Source: Onchocerca volvulus (lineage: Eukaryota; Nematoda; Chromadorea; Rhabditida; Onchocercidae). From it: a DNA stretch of 64,000 bases. A program made the translations under genes and the position numbers. Below are positions 1 to 15,100 of this stretch, piece after piece; the first letter of the stretch is position 1; every line of letters begins with the position of its first letter. The stretch spans positions 106,222 through 170,221 of the forward strand of contig HG738145.1 in NCBI GenBank assembly GCA_000499405.2, given 5' to 3'. The notes below the pieces were generated by a model. That model did not search any database. It worked only from the letters and a program-made list of their open reading frames with translations, and was not told where the DNA came from.

Positions 1-5
1 TTTAG

Positions 6-2440
6 CGTGCTGAAGCATCACGACTAAAATGTCAATTATTAAATCCGAATGTAGAATTACACGTGGATACAGAGGATATATCCAAAAAAGATGAAAAATT
101 TTTTGCTGGCTTTGATTTGGTTATTTTGGTTGATCAAAAATACGGTATTGTTAATCAGATCAGTAAAATTTGTCGGAATGCTAAAAAACCGTGAGATTTT
201 AATCAATTTCTGTAATCTTATATTAGCATAGAGTTACCAAAATTAGAGATTACGCTTATCACTAGTTAAAACCAAGTATTTTGAGTCAGAGATTGTCCAA
301 ATCAGCAATATTGAAGCGAATTGATTTGATTCTTGTTTCATAAGTATGATTTAGATAATCTTCTTTTACACAGTCATGTCAGGTAGGTTGCTTTGTAAGT
401 CAGGGACACATAATCTATGTATTTCTGATGATATTGGTTATTAGTGCCTATTTGTGGATTATGCATATATCCAGAATTTTCATTTCTTAATTTTTTTCTT
501 TTTTTCTATAACTGCTGTCGGAACTTTTTAAGAATTAATTTTAGATTTATTGCTGGAGGCGTTTTTGGTTGGATAGGATACGCATTTTTCGACTTTACTG
601 GTTGTTCATTTTTAGTGTAAGTTCATTCATATGACCTTGTACATTTGAATGCAATATTGACATTATCATTTATGCAGCAGGTATTATATAGTTTTATGTT
701 GAATTGTTAATTCACCCACATATTCAAGCAAATACTTTCCATACTTGCTAATTGTTATATGCTCGATGCTTTATATTAGGTAATGCTGGTAGATTAAACT
801 ACTTCTTACTGTAAAACATGGAACTTTGAATTTTAGGACTATACCAAAAATAAGAACAGGCTGTGTACTTGAAGATGATTCTGTAGAAGATGGTTCCTCA
901 TCAGCAAAGAAACCAAGAATCGACATTGAATTAGAAAATGGAAAAGGAGGAAAAGAAAATAACGCAGTGAATGTTGTACTAGATGATGAAGATGAAAAAG
1001 TGCAGATGGTAAGTAATGCTCTGAATGAAGAATATATTACATTAATGGAATAAAAATGAAGTTAAAGCATCATATTACTTACACTTCTTACGTATTAGTA
1101 TGTTTCACATGCTTGTTTATTGATACGATCGAAATTGCATAATACGAAATTTATTCTAGTTGAATATAAAATTATGAATTAATTAAAGGCACTTATTTTG
1201 CTTATTTTTTTAGTTGTTAATATTTCAGACGTTTTCATATCCATTATGGGACGATACATGGAACGTTGACTGGTCTCATAAAAAGCTCATTCGTAAATCG
1301 AAACGAATTTTGCCCAGATCGTATTTCCCTATCCGAGGTATTTTTCCGTATGCTAATGTATTGCAATAAAATTTTGCTTCAAATAAGTAGAGATTTTTCC
1401 TGCGGAAAACCCCTTTTATATTTGGAATCTTTAATGCTAAAGTTTGAAAAGTTTCAATGTTAAAGATTCCAGAATAAATTTAAATGCAGATTAAATGTGA
1501 ACTATTTTTGGACACAAAAATAAAATAATTTAAATATAGCAAATAATCATAAAAATACACCCAATCGTTTTCTGTTTTCTAGTTATGCTTCGACTGCAAG
1601 AAAGCGGTGATGCCGTGGATCGAGAAAAATTTATGGAACTATGGAGGAAAGAATTAGAGCAATGCAATCACATCCTCGATGACGAGTATTTCAACGTCAA
1701 ATATTTTTCACAGTTAGCATAATTTAATTCTTTCGATAATAAAAATGGTGTGGTAGCAATTGAAAAGTTTCTGCTTCATTCATTAGAATTATTACAGACA
1801 GTTTTCTTCTTATTAAAAAGTTAAAAATGAAGTTATTTCAGTTTTGTTGGACCTCAGCTTAGCCCAGCATGTGCCATCGTTGGAGCTCATATGGCACAGG
1901 AAGCAATAAAGGTTTTCTTTTTCTTTTTTTTTTTCTATTTAGGAATTTATTCGGTAAAATATTGAGTTAAAAATTAAAATTTAATTAAGTTTTATTCGTA
2001 AAACTGTTATTTTGAAATGCATTTCACAATTCGAATATAGGATATTAAAAAAGGATTACTGATTTTGCACAACGCAGTTACCTTTCATTCTGGATAGTAT
2101 ATTCAGACATAGTGGATTTTCTAGATGGGATATTTCAATCTTCCTTAATCTTCCAGATTATTCGATTGAAAATATCTTTGTTCTTTATCCTGCTTCAAGA
2201 GCAATTCTTCGGACTGCTCAGCCAGACCTGACTAATAGCAATGTTTTTTCGATTTTTTATCTTCGACAAGATCTACTAGTTGTAAGCATATTTTCAAAGA
2301 TATGAATTTACGGTGGACAATTTTTTTAAGGATACTAATTTCAGGCACTTTCTCAAAAGGATGAACCTCTTCGGAATGTGTTCTTTTATTCTGCAATTGA
2401 TACCAGTGGTATTGTCTGTCATTTGCCACCGATCGTATAA
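6..2440 (+). CDS. aos-1: SUMO-activating enzyme subunit 1 (AOS1/SAE1), 5' end missing
   Basis: This is the small subunit of the heterodimeric E1 that adenylates SUMO together with UBA2, in the nucleus. Seven exons join in phase: 6-190, 545-616, 837-1008, 1229-1337, 1583-1685, 1842-1911 and 2345-2440 (stop), giving 268 visible residues. Family landmarks are the segment RAEASRLKCQLLNPNVELHV, the FDLVILVDQ strand, VFGWIGYAFFDF (human SAE1 has a similar VFGYHGY segment), and the C-terminal block LSPACAIVGAHMAQEAIK followed by an exon with VFFYSAIDTSGIVCHLPP. Human SAE1 is about 346 residues, so roughly the first 80 are outside the window. The third exon carries an acidic, lysine-rich insert (DDSVEDGSSSAKKPRID) that looks disordered. 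The midasin gene follows in the same direction about 1.06 kb downstream. I am confident of the family; all junctions use GT-AG. Confidence 0.9.
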
Positions 2441-2745
2441 TTTCATTGTTGATTTCAATTATTATAATAATGATTTGACTGTTTGTAGGTGATCTCAAAT
2501 TTTTTTTTTGTTTTATATCCCTATTGTTATATTAAATCGGAATACTAATTGTGAATGCTTTATGTTTTCAACCATTTTTTTCTTTTTCTTCTCTTTTTTT
2601 TTTCGTTTGTTTTGCAGACCGTTTAATTTATCCACTAAATCAATTTATTCTATTTATTTGCAGATAATAGAAAGATTCGGGTATTATGGCATCATGTAGA
2701 TGCAAATATACTGCCACAAATAATTTTTTAAGGCATAAAGTTTAG

Positions 2746-2811
2746 ATGAAATAATTTCATGGAATATGAAAGTTTTAAATGAAATAATTTCATGGAATAT
2801 GAAAGTTTCTA
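2746..2811. repeat. 33-bp direct tandem duplication
   Basis: Two adjacent near-identical 33-bp copies begin at 2746 and 2779. Each contains the near-palindrome ATGAAATAATTTCAT, seven paired bases around a central A. It lies in the AOS1 3' flank. Confidence 0.85.
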
Positions 2812-3475
2812 AGTTTTCAAAAAACTCTTATCGTTGAAAAATTGGGATGGCAAGGCAAATTTTTTAAGATAGCAGAAATGAAAGGAATAAGATAATATTT
2901 TTTTGGATGTAAGATTACGATATGAATTGCATCACTGGCATGCAATGATACAGTCTAGATGAACCAATTGATTGAATTAATGCTTGTTGTAATCCACAAT
3001 TTTCTTTTTATTAAATCCGGTTAAATCTGTGTTACCTCTCACTTTCATTTCTATTTTTATTACATCTCACTTTATCTGTTATGTGATGTACTGTTTGTAG
3101 AAAAAAAAAAAAACTTGTTTATTTTGTTAGTTTGATAAATTTGCTCAAATAAATTTTTGCCTTTATCATTGATACCAAGTTATTTTAACGACAGATATAT
3201 AATATATTAATATGAATTTATTTAAGAGATGAAGATATCGCGAAATCCCATATTAAAGAAATATTAAATTCATTTAATTGAAATTTGATACATAATTTGA
3301 TTGATATATATTGTTTGATATTCTAAACAAGATATAGGATTTGTAATAATGTAAATTGGTTTAGAAGTCTTAATGGAAAGATAAGTTAATCTATGCGGAG
3401 TCGTATAATTTATATAAGCTATAAATTACAAAATTCGACAAAAAAAATCTAAAAATTCGACAGGAAATTTGATAT

Positions 3476-3492
3476 TTTTTCTATTATTTCAG
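3476..3492 (+). promoter_or_regulatory. Candidate trans-splice acceptor before midasin ATG
   Basis: A T-rich tract ending in TTATTTCAG stops 10 nt before the ATG at 3503. No upstream coding exon was recognised, so this fits a spliced-leader trans-splice site, though a 5' UTR exon is possible. It supports the chosen start codon. Confidence 0.5.
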
Positions 3493-3502
3493 ATAAAAGA
3501 GA

Positions 3503-5747
3503 ATGAAGATAAAAAAGACAAAAAAGCGAAAACGAAAGTTATTGCTTACTGATGAAGCGGAAAATACAACACCTGAAAAAATACTAAGAAATAAAAAAAT
3601 GGAAGAAGAAACCGGATCTGTTGCTGATGATTTTATACCGGATGTTATGCCTACCAGAGTTGCTTATCGTGAGCAACTGGAAATTGGTATCCGGAATCGT
3701 TTACTTATCCTTTTACAAGTAAGTTTTCGAAGATTTTCCTGTCTTATATACATTTTTTACGAAAATTTACTTATACGATTTGATTTTAGTTTAATTTATT
3801 TGTTTTTTTTTTCCAATTTAGAAAGAGAAATGATTAATTCGAAATCCAAATGATCATTCAATAAGATTAATTTTAAAATTAACATTCAAAAGTTATGGAA
3901 TGTTATGTGCAATTTTTTTGTTTGTCGTTTCCTTGATTGCATTTTTAATTTTGATTATCTTTCAATGGAAGAACTGCGATTTGCTCCCAATTAACGCACG
4001 TCAAATATTTAGAATGTTAAATTGTTTGTTAGATTACATAAATTAGTGGTAGCATCAAAAGTAATGATAGTAGCATTGAAATAAAGTTAAAGCAATAAGT
4101 ATTTTTCGAATTATTTCATTTTGCAATTCTTCCACGAACATCGGTGCTATGCAAAATTGAATGATTATACTTCAGTGGATGAATCCATTCATATGCTTAA
4201 ATTAATTAATGGCATAAAATGAAGTTTCTGATAGTTCAGTTTGTTTTGGAATCTTTTTCAATTTTGGCGGTTAATTTTGAGTGAGTTAATTTCTTTTTTT
4301 TTTTTTTTTGATATTTTTTACAATTAGCTGTCTGATTCTTTCATCGTTGAAGCATATAAAATTTAGGGTCCAATTGGTTGTGGTAAAACATCGATAGTGA
4401 GAGAAGTTGCACACAATATGAAATTACCATGTCGAGCGGTTCAAATGGGTGAACAAATTGATTCGAAAACTTTATTTGGAACATTTCATTGCTTGGATGT
4501 ACCTGGTGAATTTTGTTGGAAACAAAGCACCTTCACAAAGGTAAAATTTATTTCTAATATGATTTGTTTTTGATGTTACTATTTGATAGAAAATGATGGA
4601 ATTGTGCTACCAATCCTCATTTTTCATTTCAGTGTATTATATATGAGCTTCCAAAAGAATTAGAAAATTCCAAAAGAGTTGTCTTTTTTTTTTTTTTTTT
4701 TTTTTTGTATTCACTGTAAAGCGTTCAGCGAGAAAATCGAAGTAAGGATCAGCAGTAATTTTGAGACTTATGTTAAAACAATTATTTGATTAAATAAAAG
4801 AAAATTTTTTGATATAAAGGTAATAAATACATCTAATTTCATCCATTAATAAATGTATTTATATCCAGGAAATCCCATTCATGCGCAAAGATATTATTAA
4901 ATGTAAACAGAATAATAGAGTGTCATTTAAGTCTAACTTGAGAGTAGATTGAATGAATAACTACTCATATTAACTTCTTTTTTTGGAACCAAAAAAAAGA
5001 TATGCAGTTTTTTATGAGAAATGCTAATATAAATAAGGAACTTAATCTTTGATTTTATAGTATGATATTGTTTTCTGCAATTAATTTTTGGTTTTTTGTT
5101 GTTCTTATGAAAACTTCTGGAAATTTCAGTATATTCTTGATAAGGGAATCATACTTTTGGAAGATATTGATTGTGCTTCTGTCGATTTAATATCACAGAT
5201 AATCGACTTATGTAATAATCGTGAAGCGCGAGTAACTTCTGGTGAAACGATACGAATGCATGATGAAGCTTATATTGTTGCTACAATGAGGTTTTTTAAC
5301 GTTAAATTGTTTGAAAATTTTGAATAGTTAATTAGGGAATGTAGCATAAATGTACTGATACAGAAGTTATAAAAATTTTTTCAAATCTTCAGAATTGAAA
5401 AACTTTTGGCTAAATTTTCTTAAATGACGTATTATTATGAATAAAGATGAAAAAGTAGGCAAAATATTCAGCAGTTTAACTTAAAAAACACTAAAATTAA
5501 ATCTTCAGGTGTACGAAGGAGGAAAGAAGTTTCCGATCGGCTGATATTGAATTATTGCTTACTTCTATACCATTTGAAATTTCACTGCCACCGTTTACAA
5601 ACAAAGAACTTCATCGTGCTATTTGCATTTTATGCAAAAGGGTTGCACCAATTGCTCAGAAATTGATAAATTTATTCGATGAACTTATCAATAGTTCGGC
5701 TAATCAAATAAATGGAAGAAAATTAGGAGCAACGTACGATTTTTTGA

Positions 5748-5793
<46 letters not shown>

Positions 5794-6145
5794 AGATAAC
5801 TATCAGTGAAATTCAGCAGAAGTCAATACCATAGAACTAGGATATATTATAACGATCTTTTACAGAGATTTATTGAAAGCCTGTAAACGTATCAACGATT
5901 TGGATGATCTGTCTGATCCAGTGGCTGTTTTTCATGAACTGATCGATTGTTGGGCGTTTCATTGCCGTCGACAAGAAGATATTATTGCATTGTCCGAAAT
6001 AATTGCTAACAATTTGTCTTTGAATCATGAGCAACTGACATACCAATTAAATCTCCGATTACCTGAAATTTCAATAACGCAAACTAGCATGAAATGTGGC
6101 CGAGTAAGCTTGCAGAGAAATCGGTCAACGATAACAAGAGAGAGG
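3503..6145 (+). other. Midasin N-terminus and AAA1 module
   Basis: Exons include 3503-3718 (basic N-terminus), 4367-4540, 5130-5290, about 5508-5733 and about 5866-6145. Walker A is GPIGCGKTSIV at 4367. The segment DVPGEFCWK is followed by the Walker B strand GIILLEDIDCA near 5145. The lid contains RKLGATDLLKACKRI, split across a junction. AAA1 is usually held to be less important for hydrolysis in midasins than AAA2-5, but its Walker residues look intact here. Confidence 0.85.
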
Positions 6146-9100
6146 TAAAAATGTCATGTTTTCTAAAGCAGTTGTATTATTTCGGCTCCTTGAACTTAAA
6201 ATAATATTTTTATTCTTTGAATTCCACATAGCTGTATTTTATATTACAACATTTGATAAAACAATTTTCTTTTTTATTAGATATTCTAAGAACGACAATT
6301 TTTTTACAATACTGAGCATTAAATTGGATCAATAATCAAGATTTTGAAAGAAGAAATATATATTAATGTAGAAAAAAATTGCTGTTGATGTAGGACTTGA
6401 ATCGAAATTAATTAAAAATTCGGAATATGATTCATGAGGAGTTACTCAAGGAATTGGATGCAAAGTTTTTTTTATTACATTTAAATTTGAATATATTCAT
6501 ATAAGGATTTCTAGCATTAATCAGTTGTGAGTAATTTTCTGCTTTGTTTAGTAAATATCTGATAATTTGATTAGCTAAAATAAGCGTATTTTATCTTGAA
6601 AATTGAATTTCAGTAAAGTTATTAATTTTGGCATTACACGTAACGTATGTCAATTATTGGAGCAGATAGCAGTTTGTGTAAATCGTATGGAGCCAGTATT
6701 GCTTGTTGGTGAAACTGGTGTTGGTAAAACAGCCATTGTACAGCTACTAGCAGATCGTATTGGTACTACTCTTCGAGTTGTAAATCTTAGCCAACATTCG
6801 GATTCATCGGATTTAATTGGCGGGTATGTATTTCATTTTTAATCTTTTGAAATTTAATTTTTATTTGCCAAAAATTTAGATTCCAGTAAAATATTTTCTT
6901 TATTATTTTATTGCTTCAATTAATTTATATCTTGGCATGATTGCTTAATATAAAATAACATGTATTTTTGATTGTTTATTAAATTTTAGGTACAAGCCAG
7001 TATCAATACCATATTTGTTAAAACCACTGAAAAAAGAATTTGATGAATTGTTTGCTTCAACGTTTGATTCGGCAAGAAATGAAAAATTTCTGCGTCACTT
7101 GGAGGTGATTTTTCTATTCATTTTTTTTTCTTTCTTTTTTGACTGAAATCTTTTGAATTAGGGAGAATTTTAATTCAGAACATTTGGAAAAAATTCATTA
7201 AAGATATTTGATGTTTTGGAAGGATATATTATCACTTTTTTCCATGGCAAATTATTGCTTCTGATTTTTCTTTATTCATCCTCTGGCCGTTCTGGTAAAT
7301 ATTCTTCTGATCATTATATAAAACAAATAAAAACAAAACACGACTGAATCATTTCTAGAATTGGCATTTCACGTCTGGCGTTGTTATCACATTTTGAATA
7401 GTATTGCTTGTCATGAACTTGTTATTTCAAAAGAAAAGATTGTTAATGAAACGTTAAAGCTAAGCAGAATGGAAATATTTGTAGTTTATTTGTACAATGT
7501 AATTTGAAAATATTAACATAGTTTGAGAAATGATGAAAAGCAATTGAAAAATCTATTTGTAGATGTGTTTATCAAATGGACGATATAGTGATTATGCAAA
7601 ATTAATTATGGAAACAGCACGTCGCACATTGAAAATGTCTAAGGAACATAAATCTCTCAAACTTTGGGCGAATTTATTTGTTAGAGCAGAGCGCTGTGCA
7701 GAATCATTAAAAGCTTCGGCTGTTTCATTTGCATACGTTCGTGGAGCAGTCGCTGAAGTAAACCATTAAAAAAAAAAATTTTTTTTTCGATTTTGTTTTT
7801 TCAGTCTTAGTTGACTTTGTTATTTTTCAATTAACAGATGTAATGTTCTTTTTTTTGTTGTTTGAACTTACATTTTATCAGAATCATTCTTTGTTGTTCC
7901 AGGCTGCTGAACGAGGTGAATGGCTTCTTGTTGATGAAATTAATTTGGCTACACCGGAATGTTTGGATTCTGTGGTACGCTTGATTGAAGATCCAGAAAC
8001 TAGACATTCAGATTTTCGTTTATTTGCCTGCATGAATCCTGCCAGTGATGTAGGAAAACGAAATCTACCAGCTGGAATAAGGTAAAAGAATTTCTGGTAA
8101 AAGGAAAAAATTTCAATATTTAAATTTTTAAAATAATTTTAGCAGTATCAAGTCACATTTTTACATTTTTGCAGAAGCCGCTTTACTGAAATTTTCGTAC
8201 ATGAAACTACAGAAATGGAACAATTGCACATAATTGCGCAGGCTTATCTTCCATCATTTGATGTTGCAAAATTATCCGCTGTGCTGGAACTTTATCAGAC
8301 ATTGCGTATAACTTTTCCTGGAAAATATAGGTTTGTTTTAGGTCTTGTACTCTTTAAGCCAATTAAAAAAACAACTGAACCCATACATCTTGAATAAAAT
8401 GGTCACATTTAACACTAAAGATTGGATTTTCTTATTTCTTATGCAATAATTTTTTTCAGCTTACGCACTTTATGTCGTGCTTTGGCATTCACGGCAGAAA
8501 ATATCTTTGGAAGTGACGCACGTAACATATATGAAGCAGTATCGATGTCCTTCATGAGCGATTTAACTGCAGAAGCTCAAATTGTGGTTGGGAAGCTTAT
8601 TCAAAGTAAAATGAGCAAAGTTACATTGGGTAAAATGAAGACGAAATTTACCGATAATCGCATGTATGTATCACTAACTATATTTCATTTATTATGCACA
8701 TCCCTCCATTTTTATGAAGCACTTTGAGTCATTACATTCAACTGATTTATAATAGTTAAAGTTGATTATAAATATATTAGAAAAATTTTCTTATAACATG
8801 AAATTGTGAAATCTCGGAAATAGCTGTGGATAAATAGATAAGGTAATATTGAAAAATAGCATACTAAAGTAACCGTAAAATTTCGGAATTTTTTTTCCAA
8901 ATTCAAAAATTTTGTCATAAAATTTTAGTAAAAGCACTGTTGCAAGAATTCAATCTATTTTTTAATTCCACTTTATTGCATGAAATGATATTTTTCCTTT
9001 TAATTCAACTTTTAATTCAATTGTTAATTTTTTTGCAGCGAAGTTGAAGGATATTGGATTGAAAAAGGAAATGTTGAACCACAGGATGATCCCAGTTATG

Positions 9101-12100
9101 TTTGTACAGCATCAGTTCGAAAAAATTTAGCCCAGCTTGCTCGTGTTGTTTGTAGCGGTAAATTTCCAGTACTACTGGAAGGTGAAACATCATGTGGAAA
9201 AACTGCTATGGTGAATTTGGATTTGTAGATTAAATTAAAACTTTTATTATGTATATGTTCTGGTTTCAGACTTTTTTTTTCAAATATACGTAAACATGGG
9301 AGATAAGGCGAATATTTTTGCTTTGAATTTTTAGAAAATTTAAATTACTTCTTTTACTTGTATGTTAATTTTAAAGCTATATTATAATTTTACCGAAAAC
9401 TTAATATTTATGAATTTTCAAATTCAGATTAGGTCTTTATATAAATAATATTTAGGTAATACACTTAGCGAAAATTACTGGAAATACGATTATTCGGATT
9501 AATAATCATGAACATACCGATCTTCAAGAATACATCGGATCTTATGTGCCAGATGGTGATGGTCGTTTCGTATTTGTGGAAGGTCCATTAGTAAAAGCAG
9601 CTCGTAATGGGCATTGGATAATTCTCGATGAACTGAATCTTGCACCAACCGATGTCATTGAAGCTCTCAATAGGGTATATTTTCTGATCAAATTTTTTTA
9701 TTCAACAACAATATTTGTGAAATATAATGAAATCCTGCTGAATTACGTTATTTTTTTTTTTCTTTAATAATTTATGATATTCGACTTTCTTTTTCTCGGA
9801 ATTTTCGCCATTTTTGTTCTGTAAATACTGAGAATTTAGACTTTTACTTCTAGTTGCTAGACGACAATCGTGAATTATTCATTTCTGAAACGAATACAGT
9901 CGTAAAGGCTAATCCTCAATTTCGTTTATTTGCTACGCAAAATCCCGTTTGCACTTATGCTGGTCGTAAACGTCTCTCACGTGCATTGCTCAATCGTTTT
10001 GTTGTTTTGCGATTCGATCAATTACCATACAATGAATTGGCTAAAATGGTCATTGTTAGGTAACAATAATTTCCAAAGTTTCTATTTCAAATCATGTTAA
10101 AAATTTTTTCATTATCATCATCATTCTGTACAGATCATTTAATGCAACGATGTTAAATCAATTCTGTGCCGCAAAAAAAAAAAAACGTTTCTTAAAAGAT
10201 TCACGATGTAGAATTAAATTATTCCTTTTTTTTCTTTCGTCTATTTATCATGCTACTGTTAATTTAACTAAATCATATAATACTAAGCAATTTTTTGGGG
10301 AGTAAATCAACTTTTGTATTTATTCACACCTACTTCGGTCTATGGAATATTTTTAACATTCCAATGAAATTTACTGAATATGTCTAATGGGAATAAATTC
10401 AAATTTCTTTTACGAATAAGTTCTTTTCAGTTGTAAAATCGCACCGTCAGCTGCACAAGCGATGGTTTCGGTATTCTGTGATTTACGTGCTCAACGTAGT
10501 GCCGTTGGCGTTTTCTCAGCTAGTGATGGATTGATGACACTTCGTGATTTATTTAGATGGGGAAAACGACTTGCAGGTTCTGATCAGAATGATTGGCGTC
10601 AATGTCTAGCTGAACATGGTAAGTTTTTTTTTTTTTTTTTTTTTTCGAATTCATATATTGCGCTGTAATAAAATATCAACTTTCTGAATTGTGTTTTTAA
10701 ATATAAATATATGTCATATATTTGTTTGTCTCATTCTTGAAACAATCATTTAATGAAAATTTAAAAAGTATTGAATGTCAGGTTTTTTGTTGCTCGGTGC
10801 ACGATGTCGTAATGCAGTCGATGTTGAATGTGTGAAAAAAATATTGGAAAAAAATTTGAAGTATCAAATAAACGTCGAACGATTATTTGCCAATGATTCA
10901 CCTTATCTGCCACTTGAATTTCGTTCATCCATAGCTGTGAACAATATTGTTTTAACCGATACCATTCGAAGGATGCTTGTTTTGGTTTCACAGAGTTGGC
11001 ATTTTGATGAGCCAGTTCTCATTATTGGTGAAACAGGATGTGGTAAAACAACGGTTGCACAGATGCTTGCAAAGGTGATTCTTTTATTTTCTAGGAATGA
11101 TAAGTGAAATATTTATGTATGAAGTTTATTTTTTTCTTGATTTTCTCACTCTACTGATAATCTAAAAAAAATTCGGTAAGAAGTCCTGGCTTTTCATCTT
11201 GATGAATTTTCTGATCTGGTAGATAGAATACATTTATCAAGATTTAATAATATAATATGATAGGTAAAAATGTTGCAGGAGAAGTTGTTGTCTTTGAATT
11301 GTCATCAAAGAACGGAAGCTGCTGATTTTCTAGGTTCATTGCGTCCGGTTGGTGAAGGTAAATTTAAATGGATAGATGGTATAGTTGTACAGGCAATGAA
11401 AGAAGGTCGACCACTGCTCATCGATGAAATCTCATTAGCATCTGACTCGGTTTGTTGTCATTTCCTGTTCTTTTTTTTTTTTTTTTTTTTGGAATTAAGA
11501 TATATAATTTGATTTCATTTGTTAGTTTAAATGAATTATTGAAGTCCTTATTGTTATCAGGTATTGGAACGACTGAATCCTTTGCTGGAACCATCTCGTT
11601 CATTGTTTTTAAATGATGGTGGTTTGTCAGGTGGTGAAGTACGAGCAAAGAGCGGTTTCAATGTTGTAGCAACTATGAATCCAGGTGGAGATTATGGCAA
11701 GAAGGAGGTTTGCTCATTTAATATTCTCGAATGCATTTTTTTTTTTTCAGAGTTCAGGATTCAGGAGAATAAAAGTTCAGATTTGAGAAATTTACATTGT
11801 TTCCAGTAATATGAAATTTCTTGATAATGATTTATTGAAAATTTTTGATATATTAAAGTATGCGAACGTAGAGAAAATGTAAACGAGCTTCTTTGTTTTC
11901 TTTTATTTTAATAAATTAGGTAATTTAAAAAATGTACTTACAATTAGTTCTAACCATTCCTTTATAGTTGTCAAAAGCGCTGAGAAATCGATTCACAGAA
12001 ATTTGGTGTCCATCAAATGTGTCCGGTGATGATTTAATTGCTATTGTGGATCAACTACTAAGTAAAGCTGCACTGCTGGATACGAATGATTTGCGATTAA

Positions 12101-15100
12101 AAATTAGCAAATGTATTGTACAATTCGTGCTATGGTTTGATAGCAAATTTTCTCATGTTCTAAGGTTTGTAAATTTATATGATTACGAATTAAATACTAG
12201 ATGAAAGATTCAGTGTTTAGCAAAATATAGGATTTGTCAGATTATAAATTTAGTTCAAATTTGATTTCTATTTATTTGAATTTAAACTTTAAAAAAATAT
12301 GGTATATCGAATAGCTTTTGGGAAAGGAAATTAAACCGAATAAAATTTGTAAAAATTTTCAGGAGTACAATGACAATTCGTGATATAGTAGCGATTAGTC
12401 ATCTTGTTACTGCTACATTATCGCGATCTAATTCACCGTCCGTCTCAATTTACCATGCCTTTTCGGCAACTCTTTTTGATGCTTTTGGTACTTTATCGAC
12501 ACGTATTAGTTTGGATTGCGATGTCTTAAAGAAGAAAGCCACTGACAAGGTAAAAATTTTTTTTGCAAAAATTTTCTTGATTTTCCATTCTTTTCATAAG
12601 AAGTAGCTATGTTCAATTGGTAAAAATGACGATTTTCAGATGAGTCCAAAATTAATTTGTTTTGAAATAGTTTGAAATTATTTATATAGTAGTGTTTTAC
12701 TCTTCTATAAATTGCTTAGGAATTAAATTGTTCCATTTCGAATCTATTCAAATGAAATAAACTTTCTTTGGCCAATAATTAAGAATTTGCAGCTCTACCA
12801 AATCATGCAACAGGAATTGGGTAATATTTGTGATGTAGCATCACTTTTGTTACCGGTTGCATTGCATTTCGATGAAAAAGAATCTCGCAGTCTTATTGTT
12901 GGTGATTTCTCTATTCCTTTTGGTCCATCCAAACGATTTATGCCCAAAAATTTTACATTTAAAGCGCCCACATGCAAGCAAAATATTTTCAGGTATAGAA
13001 TTATAGTATTGAATTTTGGATATTTTTTTCATGAATTTATTATTCCGTGATGCTTAGCAAATAAAAAAAAAGAAAAAATGCTCTGTTTATCTTAGTCTTT
13101 TGGTCGATTTTAAAGCCACTTATGCTGCATATCATTTGGGTGGTTGAGTTGTTTCTTCTGTTCGCATGCAAAAATTAAATTTTAGCGGTGAACAATAAAA
13201 GATTGATGAAGATTCGTCATAATTTTAAAATTTCTCGGAATAAATGTTATATTTGATAAAAAAGACATTTTTCACGTATATTTCATTCTTTTGTGGATTA
13301 TATTGAATTTTTTCGAAGTACTGTTCAAAATATAACTTTTAAATAGCAATTTGATTATAGGTTAGCGCGTGGACTTACGGTTGATAAACCAATATTACTT
13401 GAAGGTCCTCCGGGTTGTGGTAAATCGAGCACTGTTGTTGCTTTAGCTGCTGTAACTGGTCATGCATTGACTAGATTGAATTTATCGGAACAAACGGTAA
13501 TTTCTTGTGTTTTTTTCGACCTGTTTTTGCAATTATTTTCAAATCATTGTAGCCGGTTTTTATTGAAATTATTCAAATATATTGAAAATTCAAATTATGG
13601 AATAATTTTTGCAAAACATACTGATTTGAATTTTGACAATGTTTCAGGATTTGGCAGATCTCTTCGGTTGCGATGTGCCAATCGTTTCATCAGATGGTAC
13701 ACCATCTTTCATTTGGAGAGATGGACCTATTTTGCATGCAATTAAAACGGGTCAATGGGTTCTTCTAGATGAGGTACTAGGATTTTTAAATTTTTTATTT
13801 TTTTTTGCACGGCTTTTAGATAAATACTATTATCTGTATTGCTGCTCAATACCAGTATCTCTCTCATCTAACTGCTTAACAATATTTGACAACTGATATT
13901 CATTACAGGAACTAAATAATCTTAGTTAAGGTTTTTCCATTTTTTAAGAAGTACTCAAGTTTAAGTTATAAATAGCAAGTAAAGGCATATTCTTCTTTAT
14001 TAGTTGCATGTTTTATGTACAGAAAAAAATGAGTTTATAGAGGATATATCCATAAAATACAGTGCTTTGCATAGTGCTTGAATATGCCTCCTATTTATGA
14101 AATTTAAGAAATTTAATAAATACACAGTCCCGGATTGAGTTAATAAATTGAATCATTTTAAAATGGAATTTTTTCGAATTCATTTAAGATGAATTTGGCG
14201 TCTCAGAGTGTTTTGGAAGGTTTGAATGCATGTTTCGATCATCGTCATCATCTTTTTATACCGGAACTGAATCGAACCTTTGATATTGGTGTTGGTGACA
14301 ATAAAACACGTTTCTTTGCTTGTCAGAATCCGTGCTCTCAAGGAGGCAATCGGCGAAAGTTACCAAAATCATTTGTTAATCGCTTCACATCTGTATGTAC
14401 TCGTTGATATTCAAGAAAAGAAATTTTAGAATCCATAGTTTTTGAATTTTTAAAAAAATTTGCAAAACTGCCTATTTTATTTAAAACTATTGATGTAATA
14501 GAATATTTTTTCACTATTAAAAAGCCAGATCATTCGGTGAATTGACAATGATTTAAAGATATAACGGGTGCGATTATGTTTGCATATTCCAACAAAAAAT
14601 TTGTAACATCTACTATCAAATTTTCTATTTTATCAGTTGTTTTTTAGTGGATAAAATTATCGACAATACTATCTCAAACAAGAAAAAGCTTTACAGATTT
14701 ATGTAGCCGAAATGGATGGATCAGATTTTTTCGAAATTATAAGAAGTTCATTTGGATCTGTATTGGTTGATGATGTTATCCAATGCATGGTTGATGTTAA
14801 TAGTTCAATAGCAAATCTTATGGCAGAAGACCCACAATTTCTAAGAAGAGGATCACCATTTGAATTTAATTTACGTGACCTGTTGAGATGGGCACAACTA
14901 ACGGTTGATGTAAGTTGAAATATTTTTTGTAAATTGAACTTCTTGAAATCATACTTTTCGGATTTCTGCTGGATTTAACCGGAAATTTTCGGATCGTTTG
15001 TTACAATGTTCAAGTACCTAGATCTTTTTTAATTGATGTAAGTAGATATCGATCAAGTACTTTTTTTTTTCTTTCATTTCTTTTTTTAAAACCATAAATA

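Larger units (their letters stand above)
2441..3502. other. Intergenic spacer between AOS1 and midasin
   Basis: AT-rich and without a convincing coding exon. It contains a 33-bp tandem duplication and an AATAAA hexamer near 3149, which is far from the AOS1 stop and of uncertain use. The far end has a splice-acceptor-like tract before the midasin start. Confidence 0.6.
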
